Assembly: GCA_010365215.1 (NCBI GenBank)
Contig: JAAFGT010000031.1
Span: forward strand, 1 to 40,765
Length of the DNA stretch: 40,765 nt
Reading direction: 5' to 3'
From: Acidipila sp.
GTDB taxonomy: Bacteria > Acidobacteriota > Terriglobia > Acidiferrales > UBA7541
Shown piece by piece: positions 7,685-15,779 of the stretch. The position numbers and the translations under genes were made by a program. Below the pieces are notes generated by a model. The model was not told where the DNA came from, did no database searches, and was given only the letters and a program-made list of their open reading frames with translations. Positions within the stretch are counted from its first letter, which is position 1. Each line of letters opens with the position of its first letter.

Positions 7685-8308
7685 CTAGTATTTCCGCAGC
7701 ACGCCGAGTACGCGTCCCTGAATCTTCAGGTCGCTGGCGGCCACCAGGATGGGGGCCATTTCCGAATTTGCCGGCTGCAGGCGAATCTTGCCGGCGGGCT
7801 CGCGATAAAACCGCTTGAGCGTGGCCTCTTCCCCGCCCACCAGGGCCACTACAATCTCGCCATTATTGGCCACCTGGGTGGGCTCCACGACGATGAAGTC
7901 GCCATCGAGGATGTGGTCGTCGCGCATCGACTCGCCCTTAACCTGAAGCACGAAGGCATTTTTTGAGCGCGTGAAATCGGAAAGCGAAATGGTTTCGCGG
8001 TCTTCGACTGATTCCAGCGGCTTGCCGGCGGCAATGCGTCCCATCAGCGGCAACTCGTTCACCGCGCGATCAATCACTTCGGTGCGCACCGAGCGCGGGA
8101 GCTGAATCACCTCAATCGACCGGCTCTGATTGTAGCCGCGGCGAATAAATCCTTTGCGCTCGAGTGTGCCGACATGTTTATGCACCGTGGCCAGCGAAGC
8201 CAGATCCAGCGCCTGGGCAATCTCCTCGTAGCTCGGGGAGTATTTATTTTTATTGTGGAAGCCGACCAGGTAATCCAGAACCTGCTTCTGCCGCTTGGTT
8301 AGGGTCAT
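7685..8308 (-). CDS. lexA: LexA SOS repressor/autoprotease
   Basis: Repressor of DNA-damage genes that cleaves itself when it meets a RecA filament. The 207 residues contain an N-terminal winged helix-turn-helix (about 1-65: SPSYEEIAQALDLASLATVHKHV) and a C-terminal S24 peptidase domain. The cleavage site is Ala94-Gly95 in RIAAGKP, the nucleophile is Ser127 in KGESM, and the general base is Lys165 in ATLKRF. All are intact, so the protein should be active. ATG at 8308 has GGGAGAG upstream. The promoter carries a direct-repeat element that also occurs in front of recA, which suggests self-regulation. Confidence 0.97.
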   Translation of the reverse strand: MTLTKRQKQVLDYLVGFHNKNKYSPSYEEIAQALDLASLATVHKHVGTLERKGFIRRGYNQSRSIEVIQLPRSVRTEVIDRAVNELPLMGRIAAGKPLESVEDRETISLSDFTRSKNAFVLQVKGESMRDDHILDGDFIVVEPTQVANNGEIVVALVGGEEATLKRFYREPAGKIRLQPANSEMAPILVAASDLKIQGRVLGVLRKY

Positions 8309-8346
8309 CGCACTCTCCCGGACCGGAATGCTTCAGTCTTGGATCG

Positions 8347-8375
8347 AGCGTAGGCGAATAACAAGCGAAAGTCAA
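8347..8375 (-). promoter_or_regulatory. lexA promoter with candidate SOS box in its spacer
   Basis: On the minus strand TTGACT (8375-8370) and TACGCT (8352-8347) are 17 bases apart. The spacer contains the direct repeat TTCGC-N6-TTCGC (8369-8354). A near-identical element stands upstream of recA at 21507-21527. A repressor bound here would cover both promoter boxes. The promoter is seen in sequence; LexA binding is inferred from the shared element. Confidence 0.6.
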
Positions 8376-8435
8376 GCAGGGCGTCAAGTGGCCAATACAA
8401 ACCGGCTGCGGACCATCAGCCTTACTTCTGCTGGC

Positions 8436-8702
8436 CTACTTCTGCTGGTCTTTCAGTTTCAGGCTGCCCTTGTTTTCTTCGAGGTAAGTGCGCAATCCCT
8501 CGGCGGCTTCCAGCAGGCGGATCCATTGTTCGTAATACAAAGTGACCGGGAAGCGGCCCAACCCATAGACGCTAACGCCACCTTTTTCGCCGACCCTGAA
8601 CTCCAGCCCGGTCCGCTTCTTCGCGCCGGCCTGCTTTTCCAGCTCGGCGATGCGCGCCATCAACTCTTCTTTGCTCTGGCTTGCTTTATTTTCGTCAGCC
8701 AT
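8436..8702 (-). CDS. small conserved-looking protein downstream of sucA
   Basis: I do not recognise this 88-residue protein. It has a charged N-terminal helix (KEELMARIAELEKQAG), then FRVGEKGGVSVYGLGRFPVTLYYEQWIRLLEAAEGLRTYLEENK. There is no signal peptide or membrane segment, so it is probably cytosolic. The ATG has GGAG 7 bases upstream and starts 31 bases after the sucA stop on the same strand, so co-transcription with sucA is likely. The mixed beta/alpha pattern and the clear ribosome binding site argue for a real gene. A 14-base near-duplication (TACTTCTGCTGG twice) lies at its stop codon. Confidence 0.7.
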   Translation of the reverse strand: MADENKASQSKEELMARIAELEKQAGAKKRTGLEFRVGEKGGVSVYGLGRFPVTLYYEQWIRLLEAAEGLRTYLEENKGSLKLKDQQK

Positions 8703-8733
8703 TCATTTCTCCAGTGGAACCACTACGCTGCCT

Positions 8734-11199
8734 TCACGACTTGCCGGTGGCAAACGCCACCGAGAGCAGCGCCTGCTGCTCGAGCTCATGCGCTTTGCCG
8801 GAGCCGGTGGCCGGGCTGGCGCTGGCGGAGCGCTTCACCGAACGCACCGGGATGCCGCGAGCCAGCCGCTGCAATCGCGGAAACATAAAAAACAGCGCGC
8901 CCATGTTGGCGGGCTCTTCCTGCACCCAGACAATGTCATGCGCGCCGGGATGCGCGGCCAGCGCGGTGACCAACTCCTCTTCCGGAAAAGGGTACATCTG
9001 CTCGACGAAAATGATCGCCGTGGTGGTGTTGCCGATGCGCTTGCGCTCGCGGCGCAGATCGTGCCCGATCTTGCCGGTGCACACCAGGACGCGCTGCGCG
9101 CCCTGCACTTCGGCGTCGCGCAGCACGCTGCGGAAATGCGAGCGGGAAAACGCCTCGATGGGCGACGCCGAATCCGGATGCCGCAGCATGCTCTTGGGAG
9201 TAAACACCACCAGCGGCTTGCGCCACTTGCGCAGCGCCTGCCGCCGCAGCAGATGGAAATACTGCGCCGCGTCGGAGGGCTGGCAGATCTGAAAATTATC
9301 CCGCGCCGCGAGGTGCAAATAACGTTCGATGCGCGCGCTGGAATGTTCCGGCCCCTGTCCTTCGTAACCGTGGGGCAGCAGCATCACCAGGCCGGAGAGC
9401 AGTCCCCATTTGTCTTCCGCGGCGGCGATGAACTGGTCGATGATCACCTGCGCGCCGTTGGCGAAATCGCCGAACTGGGCCTCCCAAAGCACCAGCGCCT
9501 CGGGGTAGTCGCGGCTGAAGCCGTACTCAAATCCCAGCACGCCGGCTTCGGAGAGCGAGGTGTTATAAATCTCGCAACGCGCCTGCGCCGGATCCACGTG
9601 CTGCAGCGGCACAAATTCCTGCTCCGTTTCCGTATCCACCAGCGCGGCGTGGCGATGGTTGAACGTGCCGCGGCGCGTATCCTGCCCGGTCAGGCGCAGG
9701 GGAATTCCCTGCCGCAGCAGCGAGCCAAAGGCCAGCGCTTCGGCCATGCCGTAATCCACCATGCGGTCGCCGCGCAGCATTTCCATGCGCTGCTCCAGCA
9801 GTTTTTTCGCCTTGGGGTGAATCGCAAAGCCGGGCGGATAGCTGGTAATCGCACCGGTGATGGCGCGCAGGGTTTCCGCGGGCACGCCGGTGGGAACCTC
9901 GTACTCCGGCTTGTACTTGCCACCAAAAAATTCATCCCAGTAGGGGGGGAGCCGCCGCAAAGTGGGATTCTTCTGAAACTGTTCAGCGGATTTCTGCGCC
10001 GCGTCGAGCCCTTCGCGGATTCGCGCGAGGATGGCGGCGGAATCGATCTGCGTTTTTTCCGCATATCCGCGCCACACCGGCGGATGATCCTTGATCCTGC
10101 GATAGAGCACCGGCTGGGTGATCGTCGGATCATCCACTTCGCTATGGCCGTGACGCCGGTAGCCGATCAGGTCCACCACGACGTCGCTGCCAAAAGTGGC
10201 GCGATATTCTCCGGCCATGCGTCCCACGCGCGCTACCGCGTCGGGATCTTCTCCGTTCACGTGAAAAATGGGGATGGCCGCGCGCTTGGCCAAGTCCGAG
10301 GCGAATGCCGTGGACTGTAGTTCCCACGGCGGCGTGGTAAAGGCGATGAGGTTATTGATGATCACGTGGATCGTCCCGCCCACGTTGTAGCCTTGCAGGC
10401 TTCCCAGGTTGAGCGTCTCGGCCCAGATGCCCTGGCCGGCGAAGGCTCCGTCGCCATGCATCACAATGGGCAGCACCTGCTTGGCGCCGAATGCTCCGCG
10501 GCGAATCTGCTTGGCATAGGCGCGGCCGGCAACGACCGGGTCCACCGCTTCCAAGTGGCTGGGATTCGAGACCAGATGAATATGGACTCTCGCGCCGCTA
10601 CGCGTGGTGAAGAAGCCGGTTGCGCCGCGATGATATTTCACGTCCCCGCCGCCCATCAGGCTGCGCGGGTCCACATCTTCAAAGCCCGCGAAAAGCTCCG
10701 CGGCCTCGCGACCGACGATGTGATACATCACGTTGAGCCGCCCGCGATGGCTCATTCCGAGGATGGCTTCTTCGGCGCCGTGCTCGGCGGCGGATTCCAG
10801 GACTTCGTCGAGCAGCGGCACCAGCGACACCGTGCCTTCCAACGAAAATCGCTTCATGCCCGGATAGCGCGCCTGCATGAACTGCTCGAAAGTTTCCGCG
10901 GAGATCAGCCGCTCGAGAATGCGCTCGCGCTCCGGCGCCGTGGGGATTGGCGCGGGATCGACCTCCATGCGCGACTCGATCCAGCGCCGCCGCTCGGGGT
11001 CGGGAATGTGCGCAAACTCCGCAGACACGGTGCCGCAATAAAATTTTCGCGCCGCCTCGGCGTCCTCGCCCTTGTGGTCCAGGTCTGGATGCGGATGCCG
11101 CGGCAGCCAGCCGAGCGGATCGAGATCCGCTTCCAGATAACCCCAGCGGCGAAACGCTTCGAGGATTTGCGCTTTTTGTTCGGTGACCGTCGGCGTCAT
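8734..11199 (-). CDS. sucA: 2-oxoglutarate dehydrogenase E1 component
   Basis: Thiamine-diphosphate-dependent E1 of the 2-oxoglutarate dehydrogenase complex, which decarboxylates 2-oxoglutarate and passes the succinyl group to E2 in the TCA cycle. The 821-residue product shows GMSHRGRLNVMYHIVG, the ThDP/Mg motif HGDGAFAGQGIWAETLNL followed by INN, and the transketolase C-terminal half (GQDTRRGTFNHRHAALVD, LLPHGYEGQGPEHSSARIERYL). It is about 110 residues shorter than E. coli SucA, so most of the N-terminal region is missing. The frame is open to 11280; ATG at 11199 was chosen because MTPTVTEQK begins the plausible protein. No E2 or E3 gene is adjacent. Confidence 0.93.
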   Translation of the reverse strand: MTPTVTEQKAQILEAFRRWGYLEADLDPLGWLPRHPHPDLDHKGEDAEAARKFYCGTVSAEFAHIPDPERRRWIESRMEVDPAPIPTAPERERILERLISAETFEQFMQARYPGMKRFSLEGTVSLVPLLDEVLESAAEHGAEEAILGMSHRGRLNVMYHIVGREAAELFAGFEDVDPRSLMGGGDVKYHRGATGFFTTRSGARVHIHLVSNPSHLEAVDPVVAGRAYAKQIRRGAFGAKQVLPIVMHGDGAFAGQGIWAETLNLGSLQGYNVGGTIHVIINNLIAFTTPPWELQSTAFASDLAKRAAIPIFHVNGEDPDAVARVGRMAGEYRATFGSDVVVDLIGYRRHGHSEVDDPTITQPVLYRRIKDHPPVWRGYAEKTQIDSAAILARIREGLDAAQKSAEQFQKNPTLRRLPPYWDEFFGGKYKPEYEVPTGVPAETLRAITGAITSYPPGFAIHPKAKKLLEQRMEMLRGDRMVDYGMAEALAFGSLLRQGIPLRLTGQDTRRGTFNHRHAALVDTETEQEFVPLQHVDPAQARCEIYNTSLSEAGVLGFEYGFSRDYPEALVLWEAQFGDFANGAQVIIDQFIAAAEDKWGLLSGLVMLLPHGYEGQGPEHSSARIERYLHLAARDNFQICQPSDAAQYFHLLRRQALRKWRKPLVVFTPKSMLRHPDSASPIEAFSRSHFRSVLRDAEVQGAQRVLVCTGKIGHDLRRERKRIGNTTTAIIFVEQMYPFPEEELVTALAAHPGAHDIVWVQEEPANMGALFFMFPRLQRLARGIPVRSVKRSASASPATGSGKAHELEQQALLSVAFATGKS

Positions 11200-11315
11200 G
11201 TTCTTTCTGGTGGCGCGAGTTGCGCCAAAACATATTTTGCCATAAATCCGCCGCCGCCGCGCGGCCGGGTGGACGCGCAATGGGCGAGCGGGGCACTTTC
11301 GCCGGCAAAAGCGAC

Positions 11316-11321
11316 TATAAT
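11316..11321 (+). promoter_or_regulatory. possible -10 box for the ABC permease gene
   Basis: A perfect TATAAT lies 18 bases before the ATG at 11340, in the divergent gap between sucA and this gene. No convincing -35 box is seen at the right distance. The leader would be only about 12 bases and would hold AAGGACGGG as ribosome binding site. Confidence 0.35.
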
Positions 11322-11339
11322 CATTCCGAAGGACGGGCC

Positions 11340-12557
11340 ATGGATTTTGCAGGAGTGATTCGGCTGGCTTTTCAAGCGCTGCGCCGCAACATGATGCGCA
11401 CGGCGCTGACCATGCTGGGCATCACCATCGGCATTACCGCGGTGATCTGCACGGTGGCCATCGGCCAGGGAGGCTCGAGCGAAATCCAGGACCAGATGCT
11501 CAGCCTCGGGGACAATTTGGTATGGGCGGAGGCTGGCGGCCGCAACGTCAATGGCGTGCGTACCGGGAGCGGGCAGACCAGCAGCCTGACGCTCGGCGAC
11601 ATGCGCGCCATGCGCGATACCATTCCGCTGCTTAAGAGCTGCTCGCCACAGGTGGACGGCCACGTCCAAGTGGTTTACGGCAATCAAAACTGGAGTACCG
11701 GATTTCGCGGCGTCTCGCCCGAGTATCTGCAAATCCGGCGCTGGTTCGTGGCGCAGGGATCGGTGTTTTCGCAGGAGGATCTCGACGCGGCCTCCAACGT
11801 AGCGCTGATCGGGCAGACCATAGCGCAGTATCTATTTGCCGAAGAGAACCCCATCGGCAAGACCATGCGCATGCGCGACATCCCCTTCAAAGTGATCGGC
11901 GTACTGGCGCCCAAGGGGCTGGCCGCGAACGGTAACGACCAGGACGACTTCGTGCTTATTCCCTACACCACGGCCATGCACAAAGTGAAAGGCGCAGACT
12001 GGCTCGACGACATCATGTGCTCGGCTGTTTCACCCGAGGCGGTGAAGCCGTCACAGGATCAGATCGGGCTGCTGCTGCGCGAACGCCATCACATCTTCGC
12101 TACGCAAACGGACGACTTCAATATCCGCAGCCCCGAAGAAATTCTGAAGGCGCGCGAGGACGCCAGTAACACGCTGACCATCATGCTGGCCAGCGTGGCG
12201 TCGGTGTCGCTGCTGGTGGGCGGCATCGGCATCATGAATATCATGCTGGTTTCGGTCACGGAGCGCACCCGCGAAATCGGCGTGCGCATGGCCGTGGGCG
12301 CTACCGAAAGCGATGTGCAGTGGCAGTTTCTAACCGAGGCTGCTGTCTTAAGCGTGCTGGGGGGCGCTTTCGGCGTGCTGACGGGCATTTTTGCGGTGCA
12401 GATTCTCTCCAGCCTGCTCGGCTGGCCGACTATTCTTTCCCTGCAAACGATCCTCATCGCGGTGATTTTCTCCGTCGGCACAGGCATCTTCTTCGGCTAC
12501 TATCCGGCGGTGAAAGCATCGCGCCTCGACCCCATCGAAGCCCTGCGCTACGAGTAA
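11340..12557 (+). CDS. MacB/FtsX-type ABC transporter permease
   Basis: Inner-membrane permease of the MacB/LolC/FtsX superfamily, which uses ATP hydrolysis in the cytosol to work on substrates in the periplasm. The 405 residues are an N-terminal membrane helix (LTMLGITIGITAVICTVAIGQG), a periplasmic MacB-PCD domain (about 50-260), and three C-terminal helices of the FtsX domain. ERTREIGVRMAVGATESDVQWQFLTEA is the typical coupling segment, and the protein ends in ASRLDPIEALRYE, the usual MacB C-terminus. ATG at 11340 has AAGGACGG upstream. No ATPase or adaptor gene is adjacent, so its partners must be encoded elsewhere. The substrate is unknown. Confidence 0.9.
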   Translation: MDFAGVIRLAFQALRRNMMRTALTMLGITIGITAVICTVAIGQGGSSEIQDQMLSLGDNLVWAEAGGRNVNGVRTGSGQTSSLTLGDMRAMRDTIPLLKSCSPQVDGHVQVVYGNQNWSTGFRGVSPEYLQIRRWFVAQGSVFSQEDLDAASNVALIGQTIAQYLFAEENPIGKTMRMRDIPFKVIGVLAPKGLAANGNDQDDFVLIPYTTAMHKVKGADWLDDIMCSAVSPEAVKPSQDQIGLLLRERHHIFATQTDDFNIRSPEEILKAREDASNTLTIMLASVASVSLLVGGIGIMNIMLVSVTERTREIGVRMAVGATESDVQWQFLTEAAVLSVLGGAFGVLTGIFAVQILSSLLGWPTILSLQTILIAVIFSVGTGIFFGYYPAVKASRLDPIEALRYE

Positions 12558-12574
12558 CCGCGTTCGCGCGCAGC

Positions 12575-12613
12575 GAAAATAAAAACGGCGCCAGGACGGT
12601 GGTCCCAGCGCCG
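12575..12613 (-). terminator. terminator between convergent permease and korB genes
   Basis: A G/C-rich hairpin with outer arms CGGCGC and GCGCCG and inner arms GGAC and GTCC spans 12586-12613. On the minus strand it is followed by TTTTTATTTT (12585-12576), a good intrinsic terminator for korB. In the plus direction the tail is ATTCATTTT, so it may also serve the permease gene. Confidence 0.75.
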
Positions 12614-12652
12614 ATTCATTTTCCCGAATCAGATGATGAAGTAAAACCGACC

Positions 12653-13696
12653 CTACTTCACCTCCCAGGTATCGCCGGCTTGCAGTAGTGCGTTCAGGTC
12701 GCCAGGCCCGCGCTTGGCGATTACGTCTTTAATCTGCTGGTTCATCAGGTCTTCGTAGCGCGGCAACTCGTCCCAGGCGCGGAAGAGCCCGATAGGCGTG
12801 GGGAATCCCGGGCGATGCTCCATGTGCGAGAGCATGAACGCATAGGAGGGACGCAGGTGGTGCGCGTCGTGCACGATGAGGTCGGACGCGCTGATGCCGT
12901 CGCCCAGCTGCACCACTTCAATATCCCAATCGGATTTGCGGCGGATGCCTTTGTCGCGATTCTTGCCGAAGATCAGCGGTTTGCCATGCTCCAGCATCAG
13001 CACGTTCTCGCTGCGCGCTTCCTTTTCGGTGACTCCAAACCACGCGCCGTCATTGAAGATATTGCAGTTCTGCAAAATTTCCACGAAGGCCGAGCCCCGG
13101 TGCTTAGCCGCCTGGCGCAGCGTGTCCTTCAAATGTCCCTGGAAAACGTCCACGGAGCGCGCCACGAATGTAGCTTCCGCGCCAATCGCCAAGGAAACAG
13201 GATTAAACGGGCGATCGATGGAACCGAACGGCGTGGACTTTGACTTCTTGTTGATCTCCGAGGTTGGCGAAAACTGTCCCTTGGTGAGCCCGTAAATCTT
13301 GTTATTGAACAGCAAGACTTTGATGCCCACGTTGCGCCGCAGCATGTGGATGGTGTGGTTGCCGCCGATGGAGAGCGCGTCGCCATCACCGGTGGCCACC
13401 CACACTTCGAGGTCGGGGCGAATCGCTTTGATTCCCGTAGCCACAGCCGGCGCGCGGCCGTGAATGGTGTGGAAGCCGTACGTATTCATGTAGTACGGAA
13501 AACGGCTGGAGCAGCCGATACCCGATACCACCACGAAATTTTCCCGCGGAATGCCCAGCTCCGGAAAAACCGCCTGCACGGCGGCAAGAATGGCGTAATC
13601 TCCGCAGCCCGGACACCAGCGCACTTCCTGGTCGGTCTGAAAATCTTTTCTGGTCAGCGGCGGCAGTGGCGGCAGCACAGCGGTGGTCATAGCCAT
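12653..13696 (-). CDS. korB: 2-oxoacid:ferredoxin oxidoreductase, beta subunit
   Basis: Catalytic ThDP and iron-sulfur subunit of a 2-oxoacid:ferredoxin oxidoreductase, probably the 2-oxoglutarate enzyme (KorB). It reversibly converts 2-oxoacid plus CoA to acyl-CoA, CO2 and reduced ferredoxin. The 347 residues contain WCPGCGDYAIL (Cys28, Cys31), GIGCSSRFPYYM (Cys62), the ThDP motif GDGDALSIGGNH ending with NN, and QNCNIFNDG (Cys211). These four cysteines are the expected ligands of one [4Fe-4S] cluster. The ATG overlaps the korA stop by one base (TAATG). The subunit pattern favours 2-oxoglutarate over pyruvate, but specificity is inferred. Confidence 0.92.
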   Translation of the reverse strand: MAMTTAVLPPLPPLTRKDFQTDQEVRWCPGCGDYAILAAVQAVFPELGIPRENFVVVSGIGCSSRFPYYMNTYGFHTIHGRAPAVATGIKAIRPDLEVWVATGDGDALSIGGNHTIHMLRRNVGIKVLLFNNKIYGLTKGQFSPTSEINKKSKSTPFGSIDRPFNPVSLAIGAEATFVARSVDVFQGHLKDTLRQAAKHRGSAFVEILQNCNIFNDGAWFGVTEKEARSENVLMLEHGKPLIFGKNRDKGIRRKSDWDIEVVQLGDGISASDLIVHDAHHLRPSYAFMLSHMEHRPGFPTPIGLFRAWDELPRYEDLMNQQIKDVIAKRGPGDLNALLQAGDTWEVK

Positions 13697-15561
13697 TACT
13701 CCTGGATTTCCAGCATCTCTTCTATTTTCTGCTCCAGCTCAATCTGCGAGAAGGGCCGGCCCTGAATCTTGTTGAGGCCGGCAGCATCCACCAGGAACTT
13801 GGCGCGCAACACCCACAGCAGTTGGCCCATGTTGAGCTCGGGCACCAGAACTTTTTTGAAGCGCTTGATCACCTCGCCGAGATTGGCCGGCAGCGGATTC
13901 AGATATCGCAGATGCACGTGTCCGATTTTGTGGCCCTTGGCGCGCTCCGTTTTCACCGCTTCGGTGATGGAGCCGGCCGTAGAACCCCACGCGATAATCA
14001 GCAAATCGCCTGCCCGATCACCATCGGGCACGGAATCCGGAATGTCCTGAACGATGGCGGCCACCTTGGCGGCGCGGATGCGCACCATGTTCTCGTGGTT
14101 CAGCGGCTCGTAATTTATATTGCCGGTCACGTCCTGTTTTTCCAGGCCGCCGACGCGGTGCTCGAGGCCGGGCGTGCCGGGCAGCGCCCAGGGCCGCGCC
14201 AGCGTTTGCGGATCACGCTTGTAGGGCAGGTATGTGGCAGGGTCAGTTGCAAAGGTCACCGGTATCGCCGGGATCTCTTCTGCCTTCGGAATCCGCCACG
14301 GCTCAGCGCCGTTCGCCAGGTATCCATCCGAGAGAAGGATCACCGGCACCATATATTTGAGGGCGATGCGACTGGCTTCCAGAGCCACCCAGAAACAGTC
14401 CGCGGGAGTCGAGGCGGCCAAAACCGGTATCGGCGCCTCGGAGTTACGGCCGAAGAGCGCCTGCAGCAAGTCCGCCTGTTCGGTTTTTGTCGGCAAGCCG
14501 GTGGATGGGCCGCCGCGCTGGATGTCGCAAATCACCAGGGGAAGTTCTACGGCGATAGCCAGGCCCATGGCTTCGGTCTTAAGCGCCATGCCCGGACCTG
14601 AAGTGGTGGTGATGGCCAGAGCACCGGCATAGGCCGCGCCGATGGTCGAAGTGATCGCGGCGATTTCGTCTTCGGCCTGAAAAGTCATTACACCGAAATC
14701 TTTGTATTGCGAAAGCTCGTGAAGGATGTCGGACGCGGGCGTAATCGGATAGCTGCCCTGAAAGAGCGTGAGCCCCGCTTTTTGCGCCGCGGTGACGAAG
14801 CCCAACGCCAGCGCCTGGTTGCCGCTCATGCTGCGGTAGAGGCCGGGCGCAAGCTGCGCGGGCGGAATTTCGTAACTGACCTGGAACGCTTCGGTCGCCT
14901 CGCAGTAGGAGTAGCCGCCCTTCAGCGCGAGCTTGTTGGCTTCCACCAGCAGCGGCTTATTTTTGAACTTGTCTTCAATCCAGCGGTTGGTCGGCTCGGC
15001 GGAGCGGTTGTAAAGCCAGAAGCACATGCCCAGCGCGAAAAAGTTTTTGCAGCGGTTTACCGACTTGGCGTCGAGTCCTAGGTGCTCCAGGGCGCGCCCG
15101 GTCAGCCGCTCCAGCTCCACCGGAAACACGCGGTACTTATCAAGCGAGTGATCCTCGAGAGGATTCACTTTCACCTGCGCCTTGCGCAGGTCGGTTTCCT
15201 TGAAGCTGTCGGAATTGACGATGAGGATGCCGTTGGGCTTGAGGTCGGCAATATTGACCTTGAGCGCCGCGGGATTCATGGCGATCAAAACGTCGATGGC
15301 ATCGCCCGGCGTGTACACCTCTTTCGAAGAAAAATGCAGCTGGAATCCGCTCACCCCGGGAATGGTTCCCGCCGGCGCGCGAATTTCCGCAGGATAGTCG
15401 GGGAAGGTGGCGATGTCGTTGCCAAAAAGCGCCACCGTATTGGTGAACTGGTTCCCGACAATCTGCATTCCGTCGCCGGAGTCCCCGGCAAACCGTATGA
15501 CGGCATGATCGATAACAGAATGTTTGGCTCTAGATGGCGGAGTTTCGATAAGAGTGGACAC
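13696..15561 (-). CDS. korA: 2-oxoacid:ferredoxin oxidoreductase, fused gamma-alpha subunit
   Basis: Partner of KorB. The 621 residues fuse an N-terminal gamma domain (about 1-195: VIRFAGDSGDGMQIVGNQF, IAMNPAALKVNIADLKPNG) to the alpha pyrimidine-binding domain (from about 225: FQGSYPITPASDILHELS, AIAAAYAGALA-like IGAAYAGALAITTTSGPGMALK). A C-terminal transketolase-like domain follows (about 500-600). This gamma-alpha fusion with a separate beta subunit is typical of KorAB in aerobic bacteria. The start is GTG at 15561 with GGGAG upstream. There is no gene for a ferredoxin-type delta subunit nearby. With sucA 2.5 kb away, the cell appears to have two routes from 2-oxoglutarate to succinyl-CoA. 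Confidence 0.92.
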   Translation of the reverse strand: MSTLIETPPSRAKHSVIDHAVIRFAGDSGDGMQIVGNQFTNTVALFGNDIATFPDYPAEIRAPAGTIPGVSGFQLHFSSKEVYTPGDAIDVLIAMNPAALKVNIADLKPNGILIVNSDSFKETDLRKAQVKVNPLEDHSLDKYRVFPVELERLTGRALEHLGLDAKSVNRCKNFFALGMCFWLYNRSAEPTNRWIEDKFKNKPLLVEANKLALKGGYSYCEATEAFQVSYEIPPAQLAPGLYRSMSGNQALALGFVTAAQKAGLTLFQGSYPITPASDILHELSQYKDFGVMTFQAEDEIAAITSTIGAAYAGALAITTTSGPGMALKTEAMGLAIAVELPLVICDIQRGGPSTGLPTKTEQADLLQALFGRNSEAPIPVLAASTPADCFWVALEASRIALKYMVPVILLSDGYLANGAEPWRIPKAEEIPAIPVTFATDPATYLPYKRDPQTLARPWALPGTPGLEHRVGGLEKQDVTGNINYEPLNHENMVRIRAAKVAAIVQDIPDSVPDGDRAGDLLIIAWGSTAGSITEAVKTERAKGHKIGHVHLRYLNPLPANLGEVIKRFKKVLVPELNMGQLLWVLRAKFLVDAAGLNKIQGRPFSQIELEQKIEEMLEIQE

Positions 15562-15779
15562 TGTAGCGCTTTTCTCCCTGTGGTACTTGCCCCTGAAAAC
15601 TATCGGCGCTCAGGGGAGGGGTTCGGTCATTTCTTACATAGCCAAGACTCAGCTACCGCTAAAGCCGGCCCCAAGAATTGCGTGAAACTTAAGGATACCA
15701 CACCGCGCTGCGCACGGCAGGCCGTGTGCCTGTCAGCCAACACTCCTTGAAGTCTCTGGAATTTCGATTTATTTTCGGA

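Noticed and set aside
8650-10320. Plus-strand open frame of 556 codons opposite sucA
   Set aside because: It mirrors the real gene, is rich in Arg/His/Gly as expected for the antisense of GC-rich DNA, and has no family motifs.
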